Below are positions 21,577 through 33,879 of a stretch of 64,000 nucleotides of DNA, piece after piece; position 1 is the stretch's first letter, and each line of letters begins with the position of its first letter. A program made the position numbers and the translations under genes. This DNA is from Torreya grandis (taxonomy: Eukaryota > Streptophyta > Pinopsida > Cupressales > Taxaceae). The notes below the pieces were generated by a model. The model searched no databases. It was not told the DNA's origin and saw only the letters and a program-made list of their open reading frames with translations. Location of the stretch: positions 10,416,501 to 10,480,500 of the forward strand of contig JARHVA010000006.1 in assembly GCA_037957365.1 (NCBI GenBank), in the 5' to 3' direction.

Positions 21577-22677
21577 GCTTTCACTACACCTTGGGGCACC
21601 TTTACATATCGCAAAATGCCTTTTAGTTTGATCAATGCTGGTGCCACCTTCTAGAGAGCCATGGATCTTGCCTTCAAAAATGAAATGGGGAAGTTCATTG
21701 TGGTATATATCGATGACCTGACTATCTTTTTCAAACATTGCCCTAATCATGTGCACCATCTACAACAAGTGCTGGAATGATGTCGACAGAATGACATTTC
21801 CCTTAATCCTAAAAAATTAGTTTTTGGGGTTATAGAAGGGAAACTTTTCGGTCACACTGTATCTTGAGAAGGCATAAAAATTGACTCAGACAGAGTCAAA
21901 TCCATCCAAGAACTTACTCTGCCTACTAGTAAGACTGCAGTTCATTCTTTCTTCAAAAAGGTGAATTTTTTATGAAGATTCATTCCTGAGTTTGCAAAAA
22001 AGACTTGCCACATTGTTGACATGATGAAGGGCAAAGCCACTTTTTGATGGACTAAAAAAGGAAAGTCAGCATTTGAAGATATTAAAAAAGTGATCACCCA
22101 TGCACCAATTCTAGTTTGTCTAGATTATACCAAAGACTTCGTAATATACAACTATGCTTTTAAGCATACACTTTCGGCTATTTTGGTTCAACAAAACAAA
22201 GAAGGTGTGGAATATCCTATCTCATTCATGAGTTTTCCTCTCAAATCTCATGAACTAAAATATTCAAACATGGAGAAGCATGCGTACACTGTAGTTGAGG
22301 CAGTGAAATATTTTAATTTCTACATCCTTAACTCACATACTGTTGTTCTAGTGCCTGATACAACAGTGAAGTCCATTCTAACTCAATAGGAGTTTGGTAC
22401 CAAAAGGGGTAATTGGATTGCTACTATCTATGAGTTTGATCTTGTTATCAAACCTACAAAGCTTGTGCAGGGAAGAGGTCTCTGCCAATTAATTGTTGAT
22501 AACATACCAGAGGAAATAGGACATGAAGAAACAAAAGTTGAAGACATGCCTACGGTTCTCTTTGTCACTACTACGGATGAATGGTATTCTAATATTGCTC
22601 ATTTTCTTACCTATGGTAAGTGTCCTACCCACCTATCTCATAAAGAAAAGAGAACTATTAAATTGAAAGCTGCTAAC
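20471..22677 (+). repeat. 1.1 kb tandem duplication of the RT/RNase H block in element B
   Basis: The sequence from GCTTTCACTACACC at 20471 to AAGCTGCTAAC at 21574 recurs from 21577 to 22677, with a period of about 1106 bases. Junction: GCTGCTAACTT|GCTTTCACTACACC. The second unit then continues past its own GCTGCTAACT into the integrase region. The two units differ by scattered substitutions and by separate stop patterns, so the duplication is not recent. Confidence 0.9.
21577..22389 (+). pseudogene. Reverse transcriptase (part) and RNase H of element B, unit 2
   Basis: This second copy begins inside the RT just before the PFG box (RKMPFSLINAGATF) and includes the catalytic box VYIDDLTIF. 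It then runs through the thumb, the connection (KVNFL, RFIPEFAKK) and the RNase H (VCLDYTKDFVIYNYAFKHTL, YSNMEKHAYTVVEAVKYFN). It lacks the fingers part. Its stops differ from those of unit 1. Only this copy joins the integrase directly. Confidence 0.8.
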
Positions 22678-23836
22678 TATGTCCTGTGGGACAATGGTTT
22701 GTACAAGAGAAACTTTAATGGGGTATTCCTTCATTATGTGGACAAAGTGTAGTAGTCCAAACTTTTAGAGTCTTTCCACAATCTGGCCTGTGGAGGAAAT
22801 TTTTTTGCACCTATGACTTCTCATAAGGTTATATGAGCCAGGTATTATTAGCCTACTTTGTTTCAAGATGCATACAAAGGGGTACGCAGATGTGAATTGT
22901 GTCAACAGTTTGTTGGGAGACCTAAATTGGTTGCATTACCTCTCAAGCCAGTGGTAATTGAAGAGCCATTTCAATAATGGGGTATTGATTTCATTGGCGC
23001 TATGAACCCATCCTCAAGCGCTAGACATGACTATGTTTTCACAGCCATAGATTATTTTACCAAGTGGGTGGAAGCGATTCCATTCAAACATGCTAGTTCT
23101 GAAGTGGTATGTAATTTTTTCAAAGAAAATATCATTTTTCGATTCGGAGTCCCAACTAAGATTGTAATAGACAATGCTGCTTGTTTTTTTTCTCATGAGG
23201 TTACCTAATTCTATTACTATTATGGGATTATCCTCTCCCACTCCTCTGATTATTATCTGCAAAGAAATGGTCAAGCAAAATCAAGCAACAAGAACCTGGT
23301 GACCATTATCAGGTTGCTGGTAGATGACAATCAGAGAACCTGGCATAAATCATTATTTGATGCTTTATGGGTAGATAAGATTACACCCAAGAGGGCAATA
23401 GGTATGTCATCATTTCAACTTTTATATGGTTTGAATGCAGATATACCAATCACCATGGAATTACCAACACTGAAGTTGGTGAAGGCAGTCAATGATCAAA
23501 CTTTTGAAAATTCCACCAACAAGAAGATCATGTGCTTGATTGAAATAAATGAGTAGTGAACTATGGTGGCAGACCGGATTACTGCACATCAAAACAAGTG
23601 AAGAAACTCTTTGATAAGAGAGCAAAGATTCATGATTTTCAAATAGAAGATCAAGTCTTATTGTGGAATAAGAGAAGAGAACCAAAAGGTATGCATGAGA
23701 AACTAGATTCCTTATAGAGAGGTCCATTTGCCATTCATCGACTTAATGGTGAAAATAGCTTCTTGCTGAAGTATCAAGATGGCATGCCCTTTTCACTGCC
23801 TCACAGTGGGCAACATTTGAAACACTTCAATCCTTG
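22465..23836 (+). pseudogene. Integrase of element B with GPY/F-like tail
   Basis: The amino zinc-binding region is decayed but readable (ACGGNFFAPMTSHKVI, then RRCELCQQFVGRPKL). The core follows with WGIDFIGAMNPSS (first Asp), DYFTKWVEAIPFKHAS and VIDNAACFFSH (second Asp), and then GQAKSSNKNL, where the conserved Glu (usually NGQAE) appears to be Lys. The carboxyl region has LLWNKRREPKGMHEKL, RGPFAIHRLNGENSFLLKYQDG-type residues and ends HLKHFNP before a stop at 23834. Stops near 22750, 22974 and 23206, and frameshifts near 23570-23600 break it. Integrase would insert the DNA copy and make 5-bp target duplications, as seen here. Confidence 0.8.
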
Positions 23837-23932
23837 AAGTATTAGATGAGTTTACTTGTACATTTGTATAGTCTTATGTTTATTTGTTTCTATTTGGTTT
23901 TTAATGTATTTTTCTTTCTTTTTGGGTAGCAT

Positions 23933-24001
23933 GACTCTATAGCCCAATGGCATAGATGAAGGCAGTCAGAGTCTGGATTCTACTCCCTTTGATTGTTTTT
24001 T
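23933..24001 (+). other. tRNA-Arg-like, Pol III-like segment before the B 3' LTR
   Basis: GACTCTATAGCCCAATGGC (23933-23951) matches the acceptor/D-arm half of tRNA-Arg. TAGCCCAATGG (23940-23950) fits box A. GATTCTACTCC (23976-23986) fits box B at all but two of its fixed positions. A T6 run (23996-24001) follows and could act as a Pol III terminator; it also forms the loop of a GATTGT/ACAATC hairpin. The anticodon part is shortened and a matching 3' acceptor strand is not seen. The 3' LTR starts 33 bases later. Element A has the homologue (7667-7723). Confidence 0.55.
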
Positions 24002-24034
24002 ACAATCAATGGAAGTTCCCCAATTGGAGCCAGT

Positions 24035-26183
24035 TGTTGTTCCCAAAATCTGTCACTTATTTTTGGGGACAACACGTTGATCATTTTGGTCCTACAGGCT
24101 AAAATGGTCTCTTCCCTTCTCAAAAATGTTCTGAGCATTCAAGTTCTTCAATTATTCAAGTCTTTTCAGCTAAAGGAACTTTCAATTTCAATAGGCGGGC
24201 TTTCACAAAGAAAGGTTTGCAATACTTAGGCATTTTCAAAAGATTACAAGGATGGTTTAATATCAAGGTTCAATCAAAAATTCCATCGGCAGGCTTCAAA
24301 TAATTGGAATAAATCATTGAACCAATGAACTGTTGAACCATTAAACCCTGAAAGGTTCAAAGTGGTTCAAAGGTTTAAAAGAAAAGTTAAGTGCTTCAAA
24401 GAGTTCAAATAAGTTCAACAAGTTCAAAGGTTCAAAAAAAAAGTGAAAGGTTCAAAAGAGTTCAATAATATGGAATGAATCACCGAACTGATGAACCATT
24501 GAACCATTGGACCTTTGAACTTAGAAAGGCTCAAAGGGGTTCAATGGTTCAACAAGTTCGAAGGGTTCAAAGTTCAAAGTTCCAAAAGATGTTTCAAGCG
24601 GAAGATTCTAGCACAATAGTTCACCTGGATGGTTCAAATGATTGATTCAATGATGAGTTGATCTTATAAGAAGGACTAAGTGAGCACGGATCTTTGCAAG
24701 AAATATTGAACCGTCAACCATTGAACCAATTTGAAATGTTTAACCATTGAACCAATGCACTCCCAAAGGTTCAAAGTTTAAGGTTCAAAGTGGTTCAAGT
24801 GATCCAGTGACCAGTGATGTCCTCGTAGATGTTAAATTCAGGGTATAAAATATCTGTTGATTTTCAAATATGGTGCAGAACCTGAGAACAAACTCAGCGA
24901 TTAGCCAAAGAAGGAGCCGAAGGAGCTAGTAGAAAGTGAGAAGATAGCCTGAGATCTCACATCACCAAAAAGAGACAAAGTGTAGCAAGGAAAGAGGGAA
25001 AGTTACAAATAATCTAGAAATATCTGCAAGAGAGTTATTCTATTAGGTGGAGTAGTCCACTAGGTGGACATCAGAGGATGCAAGTATTTAATGGCACGGC
25101 ATATTTTTTCTTCATCAAATTGAAGGTGAATGGACAGCTGCGTAAGTATCATAAAGAGGACCAAGCAACCCATGCTTGGGAGGAGACACTTGACATAATT
25201 AAAACACCAAAATCTAGGCTGGTGATTAGCTCCAGCATGACCCCTTCACAGAACTTCCCCTGTCCAATGCATTCAATGCAGTATGGGCCTTTTTGTAAAA
25301 CAAAGCACCAAGTCTTTCTTTGAGTGCTATTTATTGTAATCTCTCATTTTAGAGAAGGGAGATCTCTTGATTATCAGAAGCAAAACTCTGCCCAAATTGA
25401 AAGGCATTCCTGAGACTTTGAGCTCAGATTGTTAATCATATTTTATCAAATGAATGAGAAAGCAAGTGACCTTTCAGACTTTGTGTTGAAATAACTTGTG
25501 TTATCTAGGAAATTGTTTTTATGTCTATTTCCTAAATACAATCTTGTCCATTTAATCAAATAAGCAGAATTAGTGGAAATAATCTGAAAGGTGTCCTGAA
25601 GCTGATTGTGGGAGACTTTGTGCTACCACAATTGTCTTTAGTCTATGTTTTATGTTTAAGTGAAAAGGATATTCGAGAGACTTTGAGCTCCCATTATCCT
25701 TCATAACCTTTTACTCTGTTGTAGTTTTAGGTGGAGACTTTAGGTTAAACTTCACTCTACTGTGTTTCTTTGTCCTAAATTAGTGAGAGAAGCAACGAAA
25801 TACTTTGTGCTTTAATGGGTTTCTTGTGGTTATAGTTACTACCCATGAAGTCTTCCTCTAGTTTTCTGAACATCATTTCTAAAAGAAGAGAAATGCCTTT
25901 AGCAAGTACTTAGGATTTCTCCTTGTCCTTGTGAACATCATCTCTAAAAAAAGAGATATGGATGGTGTTATCCTACCCCTGAGTGTATTTTCAGCTTATA
26001 TTAGTTATAGTAGTTTACAGGGAATATCCCTTGCCTTATAGGGAACCTCCAATTGATGAGAGGAGAGATTTATCTCACTATGCTGTGGTAAACCTACACA
26101 TTTTGCCGATCAAATCTCCTTATGCTGAGGTCGATATACCTATTTTTCTGTCTATTAGCTGGTGACAAAATATTTACCCTATA
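24035..26183 (+). repeat. 3' LTR of element B
   Basis: Starts TGTTGTTCCC and ends ATTTACCCTATA. Colinear with 14666-16760, with an additional ~30 bases near 25005-25035 (ATCTAGAAATATCTGC) absent from the 5' copy. The upstream purine tract is poor (CAATTGGAGCCAGT), so the plus-strand primer site is eroded. Confidence 0.9.
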
Positions 26184-26188
26184 GGTAC

Positions 26189-26938
26189 AATGTTGGGTGA
26201 TGAAGTCCCATGTCAAAGTACCCCTAAAGACTCACAAGAAGGTATTGAAATCCACCTCACATTTCGAAAAGAAAAAGTTATTGTATCACCCATTCTCGGT
26301 CACCCAAAAGAGAGAAGAGAATATTGTGGTGAATCTTTCAAGTGAAAATGAACAAACACCTACATGTTTCTAGGTCACCCAATGATGGGAGAGCATACAC
26401 AGAAGACAAAAAATAAATAAACAAGTAATCTTAAATTTAAATGACTAAAATGTAAATATGTTTTAAAACTCAAATCAAAATATGAATTATTTTCTAAATC
26501 CCAAAATCAAATGTTTAAATATTTGATTTTATACCACCAATTCTTTGGCCATGGTTTTACAAATGAGTTAGAAAGGTTTTTGAGGTGGTCTTTATTAGGC
26601 ATAAATTTGTAAATATATGGATTAGGAGTTTAAATCCTTTAACCTCAAAAATCTACAAACAAAATGTTAAAAAAAATGAAAGATAAAAAATGACCATTTG
26701 TAATTTAACTATAAATCCTAAACTACAAATAAGTTTGTCACAGAAATTGGAAAAGTTTTTGCTAACACAAATCCACATAAACCTAAAAAAAATTAGAATA
26801 ATATAGATAATAAAAAAAATGCTACCTCTTTTTTACCAACCGTATTTTTTAGTTTTTTTTTAAAATAAAATAAAATGAAAGAGAAGGATTGAGAGAAGAT
26901 GTGGGGTGTGCAATTGAGTTCTGCCAGGCATGTCATTA
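26189..26938 (-). other. Leader region of element F, part 2
   Basis: Continues 14660 after removal of element B. It shares landmarks with the leaders of C and E: GGTGATGAAGTCCC, GGTCACCCAA and AGAGCATACAC occur in the same order near 45440-45650 and 53770-54000. No coding frame. Confidence 0.55.
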
Positions 26939-27956
26939 TGTAGATAGGAATTCAAAGAAATATTAGTCAATGTTAGTGTAATGAATCACAAAAAATATTG
27001 AAGACCAAATAATTTAAGCCTTTGATAATGATTAAGAAAATAACAAATCAAAGATGACTAAAATGAAAGCAAAAAAGAGGTTTACCTTCCCTTGGAGACT
27101 CCTTTTACTTGTTGGCTTGAAATGTGATTGTGTTCGACATGTGAATAATATATATTTATTAATGCCTATTATAAATAGGTAGCATCTCCCCTTTTTCACC
27201 TTGTGATGTTTCTAGGCTTGGTTTTGGATTGGAAGAGGTTGAAGAAATCGATGAAATTGAAGCTTCTAGTATGATTCTTGCATAGTAAGTATACGATAGA
27301 AAAGCTTGCTAAAGATAGAGGGTGAAACCTCTATTTATAACAATGTTGAATCATTTGGAGATATTGATCTCATTTTGGAGATTAATGGAGGAGGATGAAA
27401 GGTTTGTGAGCTATTGATCTCATTAAGAGATCAACAAAGGCAAATGAAGAGGCCGTGTGAAGGGCATGGGCTTTGTCTTGCACCCATGTGAGTGGGGAAT
27501 AAAGTGTCCTTACACATGTTTGTTCCTTAGAATGACATACTTTCAAAGTTGGCAAGGTGGAGGATGAAGAGGATAATTGGATTTATTGAATTTTAAATAT
27601 TCATGAAATGTGCATTCTAGTTAGGGAAATCATTAATTAACCTAATCTAGTGATTAGGTAATTAATCTGAAGGAGTATTTGTCGTCTCATTTGCAATTTA
27701 TATGGATTTTTATTTATTAAGTTAATGAGATGATTATGAAGGGAAGATTGATTTTGTAAGACTTGTAAAAGAATTTGATAAAATGATATAGTGTATTGCC
27801 CCAATTAGGGATGCACCACTATGATTTAGGAAGTGCACATCAAATATACAAATAAATTGGGGTGATTTGATGATTTATAGTTCAATATATATTTGATTTA
27901 AAAGGAAACTTTGATCGTAATTTAAACATGAAAGTGATTAAAATTTAGTGTCTACA
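26939..27956 (-). repeat. 5' LTR of element F
   Basis: Begins TGTAGATAGG after CATGTCATTA and ends AGTGTCTACA, the same ends as the LTRs of C and E. A TATA box (TATAAATAG on the - strand, 27331-27339) lies at the matching place. GCCCCAATTAGGGATGC near 27800 aligns with ACCCCATTTAGGGATACC in the E LTR. The partner 3' LTR was not found, so its target duplication (CTATC expected) cannot be confirmed. Confidence 0.65.
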
Positions 27957-27967
27957 CTATCTATCAA

Positions 27968-30900
27968 ATGAAATAGCAAAAGCTAGGAATACTTACCTTC
28001 AGGCAAATTTATCGAGTCTCAATCTCTCCCTTGGCCAATGGCGCTTTGAAAGAGGTTGTTGTGGCTTTGTAAGGATTACACTATAGAAATAAAATCTAAC
28101 CTAAAATTATCTTGCTTTGTATCCAAGACTTCTCATAAGACAAGTTATCTTCCCAGCAAGGTAAACCCTAAGCAATGGCTCCTTAAAATATACATTTAGT
28201 AGAAAAATAAACTATAATAATGCAAAAATGAATGTTCCTCTCTATTGGGTTAAAATGAGACTTGTATTTATATCAATGGATAAGTCTTAACCCTTATATA
28301 AATTTAGCTGATGGGGTCAACTAACATGACCCATTTTTAAGGAGAAAGTTATCATCTCAAACTAGGTCAACTGGGCTGACCTAGTTCTGTAAAGTGTGCT
28401 TAAACTTTTATAACAGGGTTGCCTTGGGTCACACTTGTAGGAAAATAGGGTGTTTTCTTAGTTAAGGGATATTTTAAAGGAAAATTACTTAGGAAAATGT
28501 GTAACTAGGTTTGGATTTATTCAAAAATTAGATAATCAAGATTTGTAATGGGTTTATATAATTATAGAGTTAACCAACAATCTTTCAAAGAACCAATGGT
28601 TTGCCCACCCCTTTCCCAGTGCACCCTTTAAGGCGAGCACTTAGAGACACCAAAAATTGATAGGTTATTGTAAGAGAGAAATCATTAGTAAATGATAAAG
28701 TTTGAAAACATTATGTGTATACATGATCCACTTGAGCATATTTCACATAACCTATTCACACCTACAAGTCCTGATACATATAAGTTAAATTCACCACTAT
28801 AGAATACAAATCCATATTTAGATCAGGGAAAGACAAAAATAATAGATGAACATGTGAATGCTTGTTATTCAATCCATCCCTATTGGCTAAAATCATAAAG
28901 CCAACCTTATAAAGGACCAATACAGATACACCATGTGAATAATGTGGAGTCCTCTCAAGAACCTCCATAATAGATTATCCAGATCTTATAAAACTATGAT
29001 GTTCCAGATTTAATTTTTACTATGTTACTTGAGCATCTTGTGATATCTTTAACTCCTAAAAGACATAGATCAGACAACAAACTCATTCCTAAAAATGGAT
29101 AACTACATTGTGATTACCATCAAATCACTGGCCATAATACCAGTCAATGTGCATAATTTCAAAATCATATTCACAAATACAAAGGTGAGGGGCACATACA
29201 AGTTGTGCTCAAATGGAAAAAATCACCAAATACTTCTAATCTTTCCACACACAAGCAACCTGCAAAGAGTCAAAGACATGAAATCTAATAATTACTAAAA
29301 ACATTGATGGTGTCTCTTGCTCACATTTTCAAATTGATACAATCAATTGGGATAGTCTTTGTAGTGTCTCATATTTACCTACATGGGAGAGAATATTATC
29401 GAAGAAGTACAACATTATTTTATTTTCCCTAAATCTCTTGGATGTCTTTACTTATCCATAACATGCAGATCTAAACTAATAAATACCATCACATGTGTAA
29501 TGGATACCAAACCAAATATCACATATTGCCTTGAAAAATATTGGGAAACAAAAATGAAAGAAATAATTAATACCATTAATATGTGTCTTACAAATTCCAA
29601 AAGAAACTAATATGCATACTACATGATGGACATAGAAATAAATATATAGTGACTATAGATGATATTACTTGACTAGATGATACAAAATCAATGGAAATGA
29701 TGTGGTATAAACACTGGTGGCAAAAATATGATCTTGGAAAACCATCAGATATTTTTTTATCTTTTGAATTGGAGGAATAATATCTTTACATTTCAATTAA
29801 CCTTCATAATTTTAAAAAAATCAAATATTGCATAAATACCAAAAACAATCAGCATGTTCTTAGTTATACTATTTATCATTGAAATTCATATAGACTCCAT
29901 GTTAGCTCATTGTATGGTAGCACAAAAAGTGGATAAGGCTCTTTATTGGAGTTTTTAAGGTAATGGATCCAATGGATCCCTGAACTTAGTTTCTCCAACT
30001 TGAACATGACTCTTCAAACCTGCCTACCATTTTATAACCTCAACATGATTCTTATGACATTATTCTACTCCTCAACCTCTATGAATATCTCCAACATGAT
30101 CAAATTCCTTCATGAAACACTCTCAGGCCCCTGTGAGAACCACCTATAGGGCACCTGTAGGTGTCCATCAATGGTGCATGACTGTGTATATAAGAACAAC
30201 CAATTATCGAAGTCTATCATGTGTCACTTGAGAGTTTAGCTTGATTTTTATTATTCAAGATTATGTCTAAACTCTTAATTAAATCTCCATAACCATTCTT
30301 AGAGCTTCCATTCATCTAACTGTAGTTGGATACTTGCAGGAAACCTGATTGTGTGAAACATGACTATCTCCTTGATCAATACATGACCTTGAGAAACTGA
30401 GCTTGAAAGGAATGGGGTGATATTCATGAATTTTAAGAAACATGAAACATCAATATATATCTGCTTGAAACCACTATAGGAAATGGCAACCTCTATAGTT
30501 GATGATCATGTTTGCGATTCCATTAGTTTACTCAACCTACAACTTGAGGATTTTGAGCTCATCAAATCACCTTAAAACATGAAAACAAGGATGAAAACCA
30601 TGAAAGAAGAGCATTCACATCCTTTGAAAGTAATTTCATCCATTAGTTTGTATAGACAAGCTCAAACAAGAAGAAAACCTATAGGGTGTGGGGATTAGCA
30701 TGGAAAAAGAGAGTCAACTTATTAAGAATGGTTCATAAAGCATAGGCAACCAATATTTGAAATCCTACCATGAATTTTAAGTATACCAAGTGTATTAACA
30801 CCCAAAAATATCATTTGACCTGAAACCTCTTCTACTGGCCATACCATGAGGAAACCTGTTAACCATTTTTGCATGCCTAGTTGAGTGATGGAGAAGAAAA

Positions 30901-31393
30901 ATGGTTTTAAGACATTTTTTAATATTCCAAAGCTGACCAAGTGTCAATATGAGTTTAATAAAGTTTATTATCCACTATGGAATCTTTATACATGTGCCAC
31001 ACTCCTTTAGAGTTCATACAACTGCCAAAACTCCACTTTTTCTAACTATTTTCTTGATTTGACTTAACATCTTCAAGTTTTTTAGTTAGTACTAACATCA
31101 CTAACAATATTCTAGCATATTGAATATTGAAGAATAGTTAGGAACATTTTTCTACCAAATAAAAATGTACAACCTTCATTAATGACTGAAATATGACCCT
31201 TAAGTGACATAAAATGACTTAGGACTAGATTTGGCTATGACCAAGGTTAATAACATATTAAATGGCATCGATTAGGACCATGACACATCCTATAACATGT
31301 TATAGGACCCCTATAACAAGTTTTGTACTATAGGGGGTTGACCTATTTTTACTTGTGGTCAAAATAGTCAACAATAGTGATGGCCATGTTACA
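27968..31393 (-). repeat. LTR-like sequence related to the R1 LTR, opposite orientation
   Basis: The reverse complement from 31393 (TGTAACATGGCC) aligns degenerately with 2939-5060. Shared blocks are TTTTGACCACAAG, CAACCCCCTATAG, CTTGGTCATAGCC, TTTATGAACCATTCTT-like words and the CTCAATCTC block at 28014. A TATA box (GATATAAATAC on the - strand) lies near 28265, at a promoter-like position close to the end. Both limits are approximate. No coding gene is supported inside. Confidence 0.45.
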
Positions 31394-31439
31394 AATACTA
31401 TTGGAAATTCCTAGGCAATTCGATCAAAGGTATATTGTT

Positions 31440-33330
31440 CTATAGAACTGAACTCAGACCCAAAAACAAGTTCATCATTTGTGGTATCTTGAACTTCATT
31501 CAAGGAAAGGTAAACACCGCCATCTAATTGCACCTGAAATATGTTTTCACTGAAAGACTAGCCTTTCTCTTTAATTTTACCTTGGTCTAAAAGTGCCTCA
31601 AAGAGGTTTTCAATTTGGGACCTCAATGTTTTAATCTTTTATTTGTGGCTAAGGGTGTTCACCCACTCTCCAAAATAGGCTATAGGATTTAGTTTGATAG
31701 AGAACCCTTGTTTTTGGTCTCCTAATAGAACATTATCTCTTAGGCCTATAAAATCGTAAAAAGACTTATCATTCTCAAACTCATCTATAGACACTATGGA
31801 TTCTTGTTGGTCCCAAGCTATAAGTTAAGGATGATAAATAGGAAGTGAGTTGTGTCAGCTTATTGGGGTAATGGTACAAATGACATGTGGGTAAAATAGG
31901 TTGGTAGTGGTAATGTCTTCATAAATGTTATGGTTGGACTTTGCTTTACTACCACCATCATCATCACTAAACTTTGGCATTGGAACATGAATCTTTAGTT
32001 TAGTTTGTCATTATAAATATTCATGCTAGTTTGGATTTTAGATCTTAGGTTCTAATAATTGTTTACTTTGTCATCCCTAGATAGTTAAAATCTAAGACCA
32101 TAAGTTCCTTTGTACCAAGTTATAGAAATTGACTCAATATGACCTTGTTGATTTGGCCCAATGCCTCCACCTTCATATGATTGATTCTCCATGATCTTGT
32201 TAGGAATGTGATATTTGGCATTTTTGTAGAAATTGGCTAGTTTTTCATTGTACAACCATGATTCATCATTAGCAAGTGGGTCCCTCTTCTTGGCTAGTAG
32301 CTAGTGTGAAAATGATAGGAGCTATGTTATGGAGTTTAGCTTTTCCCTTTCATTGCCATTCCATGCAAGGTGGTTTAGATTTAGATATTCCATAGGACGT
32401 GGGGTTCTATGTAAGTTTGGTAACATGAAACGTGTCATGAGTTAAAAACTCTCCAGGGCCATTGGCTGAGATGGTAAAATGATTAGACATTTTTAGTGGA
32501 GGCATATGAGAAGATGAATCAAGACTATCTGGGTCTATACAATTGGCATCTGGTAATTCAACAAGTATTTCTTTTTCTTTGTCCTTTTTGGGAAATGGAT
32601 CTATGTTAAAGTGGTAGTTGTAAGTTTTGTACTCAGCCTTCAAATATTTGAAATGTTCATAGGGATACAAATATCCATTGATGGTGACTTCCATACCTGA
32701 GTGCAAGAACTCAGGACATTGGTGCAATGTCAAAAGATTGGCACAAATTTCATGTATCTAAGGCTTACCCAAGAGCAAATTATAAGATAGGTCGAGGTCT
32801 AACACATGGTAGAGTGTATCGTGGGCTAAGGGCCTAATGATAACTGACAAACTTATGTTTCCTTGTGATTCCCTTTCCTTCATTGTTGTAGGCCTTGATA
32901 GTAATTATTTGTGGTTATAGATTGGTTGTGGTATATCTAAGATGCTTAATGAGCTTTAGAGACACAATAGTTAGGCCCGATCCATTATATAGGAGGACAT
33001 GTTTCACTTTGTGCCATGCTATGACAACTTCAATGTACAAGGGATTGTTATGGAGAGGGTCAAGGGATGACATATCACTTTGGTTGAAAGTGAACTATTA
33101 GCCTGGGGATAGATGTCTAATCAAAGCTTGTAATTTATCTGGGGTTATGTTGTTTGGAACTTGGGATTGGCCTAGGAATTTTGTTAGGATGTCCTTGTGG
33201 ATAGTAGATGTACATAAAACATCTAAAATGGAAGTGTGGGCAGGTGTCTTTTGGAGTTAATCTACAATATCAGACAACTTTTCCTTAATAATGGTATATG
33301 GCTTATTCTTAGCTAGGACAATGGGCTAGA
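31440..33330 (-). pseudogene. Protease and downstream region of element C (Tat/Ogre-like)
   Basis: On the - strand: YTIIKEKLSDIVD, LQKTPAHTSILDVL, LTKFLGQSQVPNNITPDKLQ, ALIRHLSPG, then KHVLLYNGSGLTIVSLKLIKHL. This is the signature order of Ogre/Tat gag-protease junctions (TPA..SLL..L...H..AL...L..A.VP.DIT...), with the protease site normally VDNGS, here LYNGS, so the catalytic Asp is lost. LDLDLSYNLLLGKP marks the protease end near 32790. It is followed by a 108-codon frame (32407-32733) and acidic pieces (SIVSIDEFENDKSFYDFIGL, NPIAYFGEWVNTLSHK). No RT, RNase H or integrase follows before the LTR-like sequence at 31393. Confidence 0.68.
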
Positions 33331-33879
33331 TTGGTTAATTGGTAGGGGGTTGTGGGACATGAATTGTAATATTTTATTATCAAGTTGTGATCACACAATC
33401 ATGATTATATACAAGACCATTTTAAAAAGAAAATGATGATGGAGATGGGCCAGATAGGATAAGTCTTGATTGTTAGTGCACTTGGTTATGGTCATGGGGT
33501 AATGATGAGTTATCAATATAAGGTCCCAAAATAGTGATTTCTGGTTGTTGTTGCTCTTGTTTGTAGTACCAATTCAAGGAAGTATTACTGGCATAGATGG
33601 GTTGATTGGAATTTGTTAGAAATGATCTTTTTATGTGGGCACTTAGTCTAGGATTAATGGCGATGGTTGAAACATGACCTCCCTCAATATGACCTACAAC
33701 TTTTGTGTAGTCATGTGTAATTATGTGGCAAGTTTGTTGGTGATTAGAATTATTGTTCCCTTGGTTCCTCTCATTTGGTTGATGTTGTTATTATTATTTT
33801 AAATATTTTTATTATTCTCATGACTGTTGAAACTATTATTGCTGATGTTCTAGCCTTCATTGTTATTGTTGATTGTTAT
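33331..33879 (-). pseudogene. Gag-to-protease linker of element C
   Basis: Low-complexity Asn/Gln-rich relic (QHQPNERNQGNNNSNHQQ) with stops, joining the gag part to the protease. Confidence 0.45.

Larger units (their letters stand above)
14666..26183 (+). mobile_element. Element B: 11.5 kb Ty3/gypsy (Tat/Ogre-like) LTR retrotransposon
   Basis: The LTRs at 14666-16760 and 24035-26183 are bordered by a perfect 5-bp target duplication GGTAC (14661-14665 and 26184-26188). In order, the interior holds a tRNA-Arg-type primer site, gag, protease, an extra RNase H, RT and RNase H (with a tandem duplication), integrase with a GPY/F-like tail, and a tRNA-like segment. Many stops and frameshifts make it non-functional except that the extra RNase H frame is open. 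It interrupts the leader of element F: joining the flanks gives a continuous F sequence. Confidence 0.93.

Noticed and set aside
23933..24001. Functional tRNA-Arg gene
   Set aside because: The anticodon region is shortened and no complementary 3' acceptor strand is seen, so it is at most tRNA-like.
27957..27961. CTATC as target duplication of element F
   Set aside because: No partner LTR with the same flank was found, so it cannot be supported.
30722..30940. 72-codon - strand frame (contains GRISNIGCLCFMNHS)
   Set aside because: It lies in sequence homologous to the non-coding R1 LTR and the frame is not kept there.
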